Source: CAVTWD01 sp963738325 (lineage in GTDB: Bacteria > Actinomycetota > Acidimicrobiia > Acidimicrobiales > Ilumatobacteraceae). Taken from it: DNA of 64,000 nucleotides. Under the pieces are notes generated by a model. That model did not search any database. It was not told the DNA's origin and worked only from the letters and a program-made list of their open reading frames with translations. Below are positions 9,181 to 16,847 of this stretch, one piece after another (the first letter of the stretch is position 1; every line of letters starts with the position of its first letter). The stretch is taken from contig CAVTWD010000001.1 in NCBI GenBank assembly GCA_963738325.1, positions 310,001-374,000 on the forward strand, in the 5' to 3' direction. Made by a program: the position numbers and the translations under genes.

Positions 9181-10398
9181 ATGAACGTGCACCCTGGAAT
9201 CACTTCGGCGCCGACGGCTCGCCGCCGCCGGCGCCTCGGCACCGTGGCGGTCGTGACGGCGCTCGGTCTCGCCGCCGCGTGCGGCAGCAGCTCCAAATCG
9301 AGCAGCGGGGCGGCCACCAGCGCCGGGGCCGCGACCACCGCGAGCTCGGGGGGCAGCACGGCGAGCTCGAGTGGCGGTGGGGCGAGTGGCGGCGTCGCCG
9401 AGGCCCAGGCGGCCACCGACAAGAACAAGCAACTGCCCACCGCCATCCCGCTCACCACGCCGCTGAAGGAGAAGCCCCCCACCGGGAAGCTGTTCATCTG
9501 GATGCAGTGCGACGTGAACCAGTGCAAAGACGAAGGCGACGGTCTCAAGGCGGCCACGCAAGCCGCCGGCTGGAGCTACAAGTCCCTCACCTACCAGGGC
9601 GCCAACCCGGCCACGCTCATCGCCGCCCTCAACCAAGCCCTGCTCGACAAGCCGGCGGCTGTGGGCCTCTCCGGGCTGCCGGCGGCGGTCTGGTCCAGCG
9701 TCATCCCGAAGTACAAGGCGGCGAACATCCCGATCGTCACCGGCTACATCGGCCCGCAGGACAACACCTTCCCGATCATCGGCCAGGTCGGCGGCTCTCC
9801 CGACGTCCAGGCGTACGCCGACATGATCGCCAACTGGGCCGTGGCGGACTCCAACGGGCAGGCGAAGATCCTGCTGCAGAGCGTGAACGACTACCCGATC
9901 CTCAAGGTCTTCTCCGACGAGTACAAGTCGAAGACGGCCGCGCTCTGCCCCGACTGCAAGATCACCGAGATCAACAACACCATCGCCCAACTCGGCACCA
10001 CGGTCGTGCCCTCCATCGTCTCGGCCCTGCAGAAGGACCCGTCGATCAACTACGTCGTCACCGTCGACGGCCCCTTCATCACCGGTCTGGCCTCCGCCTT
10101 GGCCGCCGCCGGCCGCACCGACGTCAAGATCGGCGGCGAGAGCGGTGACGTCACGAACCTGACCAACGTCAAGGCGGGCAGAGAGCACACGTTCACCGGC
10201 CTGGCCCTCCACTACGGCGCGTGGCTGATGCTCGACATGGTGCTGCGGCACATGGAGGGGATGTCCTTCGAGGCGGACGGCGACGGCGGCTTGCCGAAGC
10301 AGCTGTTGACGAAGGACGTCGACTTCACGATCTCCAACTCCTACGACAAGCCGGCCGACTACGCCGACCAGCTGAAGAAGCTCTGGCTGGTGGGATGA
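9181..10398 (+). CDS. Sugar-type ABC transporter substrate-binding lipoprotein
   Basis: 405-residue periplasmic-binding-protein-like lipoprotein (RbsB/type 1 fold). The N-terminus has an Arg run, a hydrophobic core and the lipobox LAAAC near residue 33, then a long Ser/Thr/Ala/Gly linker. The mature domain has KDEGDGLKAATQAAGWSYKSLTYQGANPATLIAALNQAL and GGSPDVQAYADMIANW. It would capture a small polar ligand outside the cell and deliver it to the downstream ATPase and permease. GGAGG at 9168-9172 sets the start. Its stop overlaps the next ATG as ATGA. The ligand may be a sugar, nucleoside or similar compound. Confidence 0.9.
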   Translation: MNVHPGITSAPTARRRRRLGTVAVVTALGLAAACGSSSKSSSGAATSAGAATTASSGGSTASSSGGGASGGVAEAQAATDKNKQLPTAIPLTTPLKEKPPTGKLFIWMQCDVNQCKDEGDGLKAATQAAGWSYKSLTYQGANPATLIAALNQALLDKPAAVGLSGLPAAVWSSVIPKYKAANIPIVTGYIGPQDNTFPIIGQVGGSPDVQAYADMIANWAVADSNGQAKILLQSVNDYPILKVFSDEYKSKTAALCPDCKITEINNTIAQLGTTVVPSIVSALQKDPSINYVVTVDGPFITGLASALAAAGRTDVKIGGESGDVTNLTNVKAGREHTFTGLALHYGAWLMLDMVLRHMEGMSFEADGDGGLPKQLLTKDVDFTISNSYDKPADYADQLKKLWLVG

Positions 10399-11939
10399 CG
10401 GACGCGACTCGCCCGTCCGCGCTCCTCGCCGAGGGTCTGGCCAAGACCTTCGGCGGGGTGCGAGCTCTCAAGGGGGTCGACCTCACCATTCAGCCCGGCG
10501 AGGTGCACGCGCTCCTCGGGGAGAACGGGTCGGGCAAGTCGACGTTCATCAAGATCCTCTCCGGCTACCACCAGCCGGATGGGGGCCGGGCCGCCATCGA
10601 CGGCCGCGAGGTCACGCTCGGCTCGGCCGAATCGGCGTACGCGCGCGGCTGCCGGTTCGTACACCAGGACCTCGGGCTCGTTGGGACGTCGTCGGTGTTC
10701 GACAACGTCCTCCTCAACGCCGGGTTCCCGTCACGGTTCGGAACCATCAGGACCCGTGAGGCCATGCGCAGTGTGCGCGAGGACCTGGCCCGGGTGGGCC
10801 TCGAGCAGGTGGACCCGCGCACCCCCGTCTCCGCGCTCACGCCGGCGCTGAAGACGGGGGTCGCCGTCGCCCGCGCGCTGCACAGCGACGTCTACCACGA
10901 GGCTCACCTGCTGGTCCTCGACGAGCCGACGGCCACGCTGCCGATGAACGAGGTCGAGCACCTGCTGGAGGTGGTCCGGCGGGTCGCGTCGACCGGGGTC
11001 GGGGTGCTCTACGTGACGCACCGGCTCGACGAGGTCTTCGAGGTGGCCGACACGATCACGGTCCTGCGCGACGGGGTGCGCATCGCGACGCAGCCGACGA
11101 GCACGCTCAACCGGCGTTCCCTCGTCAACCTGCTCGTCGGCGGCGAGCTCGAGGAGATCCACGCGGAGTCCGAGCGCGTGCATTCCGAGCACGGCGAGCC
11201 GATCCTGCGCGTCACCGATCTCGTCGCCGGGCCGATCTCGGGCGTCTCGCTCGAAGTCCGGTCCGGGGACGTGGTGGGGATCGCCGGCCTCACCGGCTCC
11301 GGGCGGGAGTCGCTGCTGTCGGCCATCTTCGGCGCGCAGCCGCGGGAGGGCGGGAAGGTCGAGGTCAATGGGCAGGAGCTCAAGGCGGACCGACCGGACC
11401 TCGCGATGGCGCAGGGCCTTGCCTACATGCCTCCGGACCGCAAGGTCCAGGGGGCGATCATGGAGTTCACGGCGCGGGAGAACATCGTCATCACCGACCT
11501 CAAGCCGTTCTGGAAGGGGCTGCGCCTCCGGGGCCGCAAGGAGGTGGGCGAGACGAGAACGTGGTTCTCACGTCTCGCCGTGCGGCCGCTCCATGGGGTC
11601 AACCAGCGGTTCTCCTCTTTCAGCGGCGGGAACCAGCAGAAGATCCTCTTCGGCAAGTGGCTGCGCCGCACCCCGCTCGTGCTCCTGCTGGACGAACCGA
11701 CCCATGGCGTCGACGTCGGTGCGAAGGCCGAGCTGCACCGGCAGTTGCTGGCGGCCGCCGAGGCGGGCGCGGGGCTGGTGATCAGCACATCAGATCTGGA
11801 CGAGATCGTGGCGCTGTGCCACCGGGTGCTCGTCATGAGAGACGGACGCCTCGTCGCCCAGCTCCACGGAAAGGAAGTCACGGTCGCCAACGTCACCAGG
11901 GAATCGCTGGGCGCCGAGGGGAAGGTGGTCGCCGCATGA
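10395..11939 (+). CDS. Sugar ABC transporter double ATP-binding protein (RbsA/MglA type)
   Basis: 514-residue tandem ATPase that energises the importer. Domain 1 has Walker A GENGSGKST, Q-loop VHQDLG, Walker B LLVLDEPTA and the switch His in THRLDEV. Domain 2 (from about residue 265) has the degenerate Walker A GLTGSGRES usual for this family, PPDRKVQG, signature FSGGNQQK and Walker B LLLDEPTHGVDVG. The signature of domain 1 is altered to ALTPALKTGVAVARAL instead of the usual LSxGQ-type sequence. The start and stop overlap both neighbours as ATGA, showing coupled translation with the binding protein and permease. Confidence 0.93.
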   Translation: MTDATRPSALLAEGLAKTFGGVRALKGVDLTIQPGEVHALLGENGSGKSTFIKILSGYHQPDGGRAAIDGREVTLGSAESAYARGCRFVHQDLGLVGTSSVFDNVLLNAGFPSRFGTIRTREAMRSVREDLARVGLEQVDPRTPVSALTPALKTGVAVARALHSDVYHEAHLLVLDEPTATLPMNEVEHLLEVVRRVASTGVGVLYVTHRLDEVFEVADTITVLRDGVRIATQPTSTLNRRSLVNLLVGGELEEIHAESERVHSEHGEPILRVTDLVAGPISGVSLEVRSGDVVGIAGLTGSGRESLLSAIFGAQPREGGKVEVNGQELKADRPDLAMAQGLAYMPPDRKVQGAIMEFTARENIVITDLKPFWKGLRLRGRKEVGETRTWFSRLAVRPLHGVNQRFSSFSGGNQQKILFGKWLRRTPLVLLLDEPTHGVDVGAKAELHRQLLAAAEAGAGLVISTSDLDEIVALCHRVLVMRDGRLVAQLHGKEVTVANVTRESLGAEGKVVAA

Positions 11940-13085
11940 GCCAGGTGAGCGAGCGGACGGAACGACCTGCCGCCGATCAACCCGCCGCGAGCCACCGGAG
12001 GATCAACTTCGGGTTCGACCGCTTCAGCGGGTTGTACCTGCTGGCGATCTTCATCGTCGTGTTCGGCATCTGGACGCCCGACAAGTTCCTCACCACCGAC
12101 ACCCTCCACTCGGTCGCCGCCGAGCAGACGATCGTGGCCATGCTGGGCATCGCCGTGCTGATCCCGCTGGCGGCCGGCGTGTTCGACCTGTCCATCGGGG
12201 CGATGATCAACATGTCGGCGATCCTCGTCGCCCGGTACCAGGTGAGCGATGGCTGGCCGATGATCCCGTCGATCATCGCGGCCGTCGCCGTCACGACCGC
12301 GATCGGGTTCTTCAACGGCTTCCTCGTCGTGAAGCTGCAGATCGAGCGCGTTCATCGCCACCCTCGGCTCGGCGACGATCATCGGGGCCTTCATTGCCAT
12401 CATCACCAACCAGAGCCAGCCGCTCCCCCCCACCTCGACCACATGGCTGGACCTGACCCAGAAGCAGGTCTTCGGCTTCCAGGTGGTGGTGTTCTACTTG
12501 GTGATCCTGGCCCTCGTCGCGTGGTGGGCGCTCGATCACACGCCCCCGGGCCGCTACATCTACGCCACCGGGGGGAACGCGGAGGCGGCGCGCCTCTCGG
12601 GGGTCAAGGTCGGCCTGTGGGTGTGGGCCTCGTTCGTCGCGTCGGGCTTCGTCTGCGGTATCGCCGGGGTGCTGTACGCCTCCCGGACCGGCCCGTCGCT
12701 CACCTTCGGCGCCTCGTTGCTGCTGCCGGCCTATGCGGCCGCCTTCCTCGGCTCCACCCAGCTCAAGCCCGGCCGGTTCAACGTCTGGGGCACCATCATC
12801 GCCGTCTACGTGCTCGCCATCGGGGTCAAGGGGCTCTCCCTCGTCACCGACGTGCAGTGGCTCAACGACATGTTCAACGGTGTCGCGCTGCTCGCTGCCG
12901 TTGCCTTCGCCGGCTGGGAGCAACGGCGGGCCGCCGCCCGTCAACGAGCCAGCCAGCACGCCCGGCCGGAGGCGCCTCCTCCTTCCTCGGCGACGCTCGG
13001 CGAGGGCGACTCGGCTGGTGGCGACGGTCAGGGCGCGCCGGGCGGGGTCGAACCCAACCCGCCCGGCCTCACCGCGCCCGGCTGA
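11936..13085 (+). CDS. Sugar ABC transporter permease (RbsC type), frame-broken
   Basis: Membrane component of the sugar-type importer, about 380 residues with eight or more hydrophobic segments. Features of the BPD_transp_2 family include GIAVLIPLAAGVFDLSIGAMINMSAI, the lead GFFNGFLVVKLQI followed in the next frame by FIATLGSATIIGA, then YATGGNAEAARLSGV and LLPAYAAAFLGSTQ. The frame shifts near 12348 by a single base; the family sequence resumes at once, so a sequence error is likely. The C-terminus is a Pro/Ala/Gly-rich cytoplasmic tail. ATGA overlap with the ATPase gene. Confidence 0.9.
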
Positions 13086-13172
13086 TCGGCCGGATTGGCG
13101 CGGACGGCGCCCGTGGCCTTGCCGGTACGCACGGGTTAGCTTCCTTCTCGCTCCGCGCACCAAGGGGACGGC

Positions 13173-14801
13173 ATGGACGAGAACTTCGCGACGCTCTGGG
13201 AGTCGCTGGCCGACGCCCTTCCCGACCACACGGCCATCGTGGCGGGCGAGCGGCGGATCGCCTGGCGCGACTTCGACGATCGGGCCGCGCGACTCGCGTC
13301 GGCCATGGCCGAGGCGGGCGTGCAGGCGGGGGATCGCGTCGCCCTCTACCTCTACAACGGCCCCGAGTACCTCGAGATCGTGTACGCCGCCTTCAAGCTG
13401 CGGGCCATCCCGGTCAACGTCAACTACCGGTACCTGGACGACGAGCTCGTCTACCTCCTCGATGATTCCGGGGCCAAGGTGTTGTTCTTCCACGGCACGC
13501 TCGGCCCGCGGGTGGAGGCGATCCGATCGCGGGCGAGCGTGCTCACGAGCGTCGTCCAGGTCGACGACGGCTCACCGCTCGTCCCCGGCGCGCACTTCTA
13601 CGAGGACGTCATTCGCGATCATCGACCGGCGGCGCGCATCGAGCGGTCGGGCGCCGATCAGTTCATCCTCTACACCGGCGGCACGACTGGGATGCCCAAG
13701 GGCGTCGTCTGGGCGCATGACGACCTCTTCACCACGCTCGGGTACGCGTCGTACACGTCGCTGGGTTTGCCCATCCCCGAGGTGCCGGCCGAGGTCGGCG
13801 CCACCGCGCTCAAGGTGCGCGAGCTCGGTGGCTCACCGGTCACGTTGTCGGGCCCGCCCCTCATGCACGGGACGTCGCTGTTCTTGTCGATGTCCACGTT
13901 CCTGTTCGGTGGCACCGTCGTGCTGCTGCAGGGCCGGCGCTTCGACCCCGACGAGTTGCTCCGCCTCGTCGGCCAAGAGCGGGTGACGCAGCTCGTCATC
14001 GTCGGCGACGCCTTCGCCCGCCCGCTCGTCGACACCCTGGAACGGGCCGATGCCGAGGCTCGGCCGTACGACCTCTCCTCGCTGCAACGGATCTCGAGCT
14101 CCGGGATGATGTGGAGCGCCCCGCTGAAGCGCCCGTTCATGGAGCGGGGGTCGATGCTCCTGCTCGACATGTTGGGGGCCAGCGAGGGCGGTCCGTTCGC
14201 GGTGGCGGCGTCGGGTCCCGGCGAGGATCCGGAGACCGCGACGTTCCGCATTGCCGAGCGTTGTGTCGTGTTCGACGAGAACTGGAAGCCTCTGCCCCAC
14301 GGCTCGGGCAAGGCGGGTGTGCTCGGCGTCAGCGGGGTCGGCCCCCTTGGCTACTACCGGGACGAGCCCAAGACCGCGGCCACCTACCGCGTGATCGATG
14401 GAGTGCGCTACACGATCCCCGGCGACTACGCCCTCGTCGATGCCGACGGCACGCTCCATCTTCTCGGGCGAGGCTCCGTTTGCATCAACACCGGCGGAGA
14501 GAAGGTGTACCCCGAAGAGGTGGAGGAGGCGGCCAAGCTCCATCCCGGCGTGCTCGACGCCAACGCCGTGGGAGTGCCCGACCACCGCCTCGGTGAAGCG
14601 GTGACGCTCCTCGTGTCGCCGCGCCCGGGAGTCGAGCTCAGCCGCGACGAGCTCGTCGACTTCGTGAAGGGCCGACTGGCGGGCTTCAAAGCACCGCGCC
14701 ACGTTGTCGTCGTGGAGGAGATCCGCCGCAGCGGCTCGGGCAAGGCCGATTACCGCTGGGCGCGCCAGACCGCGGTCGAGGCGCTGGGCGTCACCTCCTG
14801 A
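13173..14801 (+). CDS. Acyl-CoA synthetase (AMP-forming)
   Basis: 542-residue ANL-superfamily ligase that would activate a carboxylic acid to its CoA thioester through an acyl-adenylate. The P-loop-like motif is YTGGTTGMPKGVVW, the adenine-binding region is LLDMLGASEGG, the hinge/ATP motif is PGDYALVDADGTLHLLGRG, and the catalytic lysine sits in RRSGSGKADYRW near the end. The subgroup resembles actinobacterial FadD enzymes of sterol or fatty acid catabolism. An AAGGGGA ribosome binding site precedes the ATG. It follows the sugar-type importer by 87 bases and may share its transcript. Confidence 0.92.
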   Translation: MDENFATLWESLADALPDHTAIVAGERRIAWRDFDDRAARLASAMAEAGVQAGDRVALYLYNGPEYLEIVYAAFKLRAIPVNVNYRYLDDELVYLLDDSGAKVLFFHGTLGPRVEAIRSRASVLTSVVQVDDGSPLVPGAHFYEDVIRDHRPAARIERSGADQFILYTGGTTGMPKGVVWAHDDLFTTLGYASYTSLGLPIPEVPAEVGATALKVRELGGSPVTLSGPPLMHGTSLFLSMSTFLFGGTVVLLQGRRFDPDELLRLVGQERVTQLVIVGDAFARPLVDTLERADAEARPYDLSSLQRISSSGMMWSAPLKRPFMERGSMLLLDMLGASEGGPFAVAASGPGEDPETATFRIAERCVVFDENWKPLPHGSGKAGVLGVSGVGPLGYYRDEPKTAATYRVIDGVRYTIPGDYALVDADGTLHLLGRGSVCINTGGEKVYPEEVEEAAKLHPGVLDANAVGVPDHRLGEAVTLLVSPRPGVELSRDELVDFVKGRLAGFKAPRHVVVVEEIRRSGSGKADYRWARQTAVEALGVTS

Positions 14802-14822
14802 CTGGATCACGTTGACCTGAGC

Positions 14823-14926
14823 CGTCGAGCCGTCGAACTGGAAGCATCGGGTCATCGACCGGACGGCGTCGAGCCGTCGAACTGGAGGCATCGGGTCATC
14901 GACCGGACGGCGTCGAGCCGTCGAAC
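14823..14926. repeat. Tandem repeat, 44-base period, about 2.4 copies
   Basis: Units begin at 14823, 14867 and 14911, each starting CGTCGAGCCGTCGAAC. Copies one and two differ by a single base (GGAAGC versus GGAGGC), and the third is cut short. There are no spacers, so it is not a CRISPR array. It directly follows the acyl-CoA synthetase stop. Confidence 0.9.
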
Positions 14927-14938
14927 GGGGTGGCTATC

Positions 14939-14955
14939 CGTGCGACGTTCGCACG
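14939..14955. repeat. Inverted repeat CGTGCGA-N3-TCGCACG
   Basis: Perfect 7-base arms with a CGT loop, followed by TTCTGCCAC. The same arms, extended to nine bases, recur at 60373-60393 in front of the imuA' operon. Confidence 0.7.
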
Positions 14956-15043
14956 TTCTGCCACTTGGTTCAGTCAGGGCGCGGGTGCTCGGTCCCGTGG
15001 CAACGTCGCTCGTTGCAACCCTCTGTCAATGGTCCGTAACTAT

Positions 15044-15053
15044 TGACCGGTCA
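15044..15053. promoter_or_regulatory. Palindrome TGACCGGTCA, possible TetR-type operator
   Basis: A perfect 10-base palindrome in the AT-richer part of the leader upstream of the importer binding-protein gene, next to a weak promoter-like TAACTAT. Short palindromes of this form are typical sites for TetR-family regulators in actinomycetes. No regulator gene lies beside it, so assignment is by pattern only. Confidence 0.35.
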
Positions 15054-15167
15054 GTTAACGCCGGGACAAGATGGCGCCGGCCTGTGGGGGGACGCCCGGT
15101 CAACGGTCCGGGGACACGGCCGAGCTGTCGGCGCTCGAGCCTTCAGCCAACCCTCGAAGGGGGAACC

Positions 15168-16721
15168 TTGCGTCATACCAAGAGATGGCTAAGGCTGACA
15201 GCGGTGACCGTCGGCGCCGTGCTCGTCGCGGCGGCCTGCGGCAGCAGCAGCAACAACGCGAGCACCGCGACGACCGCCGCGCCAGCGACGACCGCGGCCG
15301 GCGGCGCCACGACCGCGGCGGGCGGCGCGGCAACGACGGCCGCCGGCGGTGGCGGTACCGGGTACTGCACGGAGCAGGTCGACACGTCGCTCGACGCCAA
15401 GCTCGGGCAGGGCGCGGGCGAGATGCAGCGCATCCTCAACTGCGCCAAGCAGAAGCCGCTCACGGCGAGCGGCGACCCGATCGTGATGGGGTTCCAGAAC
15501 CAGCAGGGTGACCCGGCTGGCACCTTCCCGGACTGGACGGGAGGCGTGAACGCGGCCGTCGACTTCATCAACAAGGAGCTCGGTGGCGTCGGCGCCAACT
15601 GGGAGACCGGCACGCCCGGGCGCCCGATCAAGCTCGAGTCCTGCTACATGAAGGCGAGCCCGGCCGACTCCGTGTCCTGCGCGAACCAACTGGCGGCCAA
15701 GAAGCCCCTGCTCGTCCAGCAGGGTGTCAACTTCTTCACCCAGTCCGCCTACCCCATCCTCCAGAAGGCCGGCATCGTCACCTTCAGCGGCCTGCCGGTG
15801 AACGTGGCCGACTTCCAGGGCGACCACGTCTACGGCGTGGGACCGGCCGGTGGCTGCGTCGGCGTGCACCCGGGAATGGTCGAGTTCGCCGTCAACACGC
15901 TGATGAAGGACAAGACGGCCCCCAAGGTGGCCGTTCCTTGGGCCGACACCCCGCCGGGCGTCGTCTGCTACAACGACCTCGAGAAGAAGCCGCTCAACAT
16001 CCTGGCCGGCAAGACGCAGGGCCCCGCCGACGCGTTCAACAAGAAGCCGGGGCTCACCCAGATCCAGGGCGGCGTGCCGATCCCGCCTGGCGCGGCCGAC
16101 GTGACGCCTCAGATCACCCAGGTCCTTTCTTTCAACCCTGACGTGATCCTCTACTCGGCTCAGGTCTCGGACTGCGTGACGGTGCTGGAGGCGTTGGCGA
16201 AGCTCGGCTGGACCGCCGACAAGATCCCGTTGGTGTTCAGCACGTCCTGCTCCGACGTCGAGAAGATGAAGGCCGAGGGCGACAAGGCCAAGGGCGTGTA
16301 CTTCGTCGGTTCCGCCACCATCACCAATCCGGAGCTGTACACCGGCCTTCAGCAGCAGGAGATGCAGACCTACGTCGACAGCCTGAAGAAGTACTCGTCC
16401 GGCACGGACAACTCCAACTTCGCAGGGCAGGCCTTCGTGGTCACGATGCTCATCTACGACCTGCTGAACCAGTACGCCAAGGAGGTAGGCCCGGACAAGA
16501 TCACGGCCAGCGGCTACGAAGACCTGGTGAAAGCCACCAAGGATCGCCACTTCTACGGCGAACCCGTGATGGGCTGCGCGGACGCCGTGGCTCCCTACAA
16601 GTCGATCTGCAGCCACATCGCCTCGGCTTCCCAATGGACCGGGTCAGGGTTCAAGTCGGTGCGCGACAACTTCGATGGGACCTACATCATCGCCGGGACA
16701 CCCATCGACACGGGAGGCTGA
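15168..16721 (+). CDS. Branched-chain-amino-acid-type ABC substrate-binding lipoprotein
   Basis: 517-residue LivK-like (type 1 periplasmic binding fold) lipoprotein. The TTG start at 15168 follows a G-rich ribosome binding site; the signal peptide KRWLRLTAVTVGAVLVAAAC ends in a lipobox, followed by a Thr/Ala/Gly linker of repeated ATTAAGG units. The mature part has DPIVMGFQNQQGDPAGTFPDWTGGVNAAVDFINKELGG and later SGLPVNVADF, consistent with the Peripla_BP_6 family. Several cysteines suggest disulfides. Ligands in this family range over amino acids, amides, urea and aromatic acids. A strong hairpin separates it from the permease genes, as is common for an over-expressed binding protein. Confidence 0.88.
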   Translation: MRHTKRWLRLTAVTVGAVLVAAACGSSSNNASTATTAAPATTAAGGATTAAGGAATTAAGGGGTGYCTEQVDTSLDAKLGQGAGEMQRILNCAKQKPLTASGDPIVMGFQNQQGDPAGTFPDWTGGVNAAVDFINKELGGVGANWETGTPGRPIKLESCYMKASPADSVSCANQLAAKKPLLVQQGVNFFTQSAYPILQKAGIVTFSGLPVNVADFQGDHVYGVGPAGGCVGVHPGMVEFAVNTLMKDKTAPKVAVPWADTPPGVVCYNDLEKKPLNILAGKTQGPADAFNKKPGLTQIQGGVPIPPGAADVTPQITQVLSFNPDVILYSAQVSDCVTVLEALAKLGWTADKIPLVFSTSCSDVEKMKAEGDKAKGVYFVGSATITNPELYTGLQQQEMQTYVDSLKKYSSGTDNSNFAGQAFVVTMLIYDLLNQYAKEVGPDKITASGYEDLVKATKDRHFYGEPVMGCADAVAPYKSICSHIASASQWTGSGFKSVRDNFDGTYIIAGTPIDTGG

Positions 16722-16736
16722 GGCTCCAGCGGTGAC

Positions 16737-16776
16737 GGACGCGGGCGGGGCAACACCTGTTGCCCCGCCCGCGTCC
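16737..16776 (+). terminator. 18-bp perfect hairpin between binding protein and permease genes
   Basis: Arms 16737-16754 and 16759-16776 pair perfectly around the loop ACCT; the core is GCGGGCGGGGCAAC with its complement. There is no T-run after it, so it is more likely a transcript-stabilising or attenuating hairpin than a full intrinsic terminator. It would give more binding protein than permease. Confidence 0.75.
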
Positions 16777-16847
16777 CGGTTCCGAGGCCCTCCGACCATG
16801 CCTAGGATTGGGTCCGGGGGAAGCAGAGACCTGACAGGGGTGGCGCG

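Larger units (their letters stand above)
14802..15167. other. 366-base intergenic region between the two importer clusters
   Basis: No gene is supported. The region holds a 44-base tandem repeat (14823-14926), a 17-base inverted repeat (14939-14955) and a 10-base palindrome (15044-15053) close to the only AT-richer patch. It must contain the promoter of the branched-chain-type importer operon. A weak candidate is TTGCAA (15013-15018) with an 18-base spacer before TAACTAT (15037-15043), just upstream of the palindrome. Confidence 0.6.

Noticed and set aside
14823..14926. CRISPR-like array
   Set aside because: Units are directly adjacent with no unique spacers and no cas genes are present; the same holds for the repeat at 47283.
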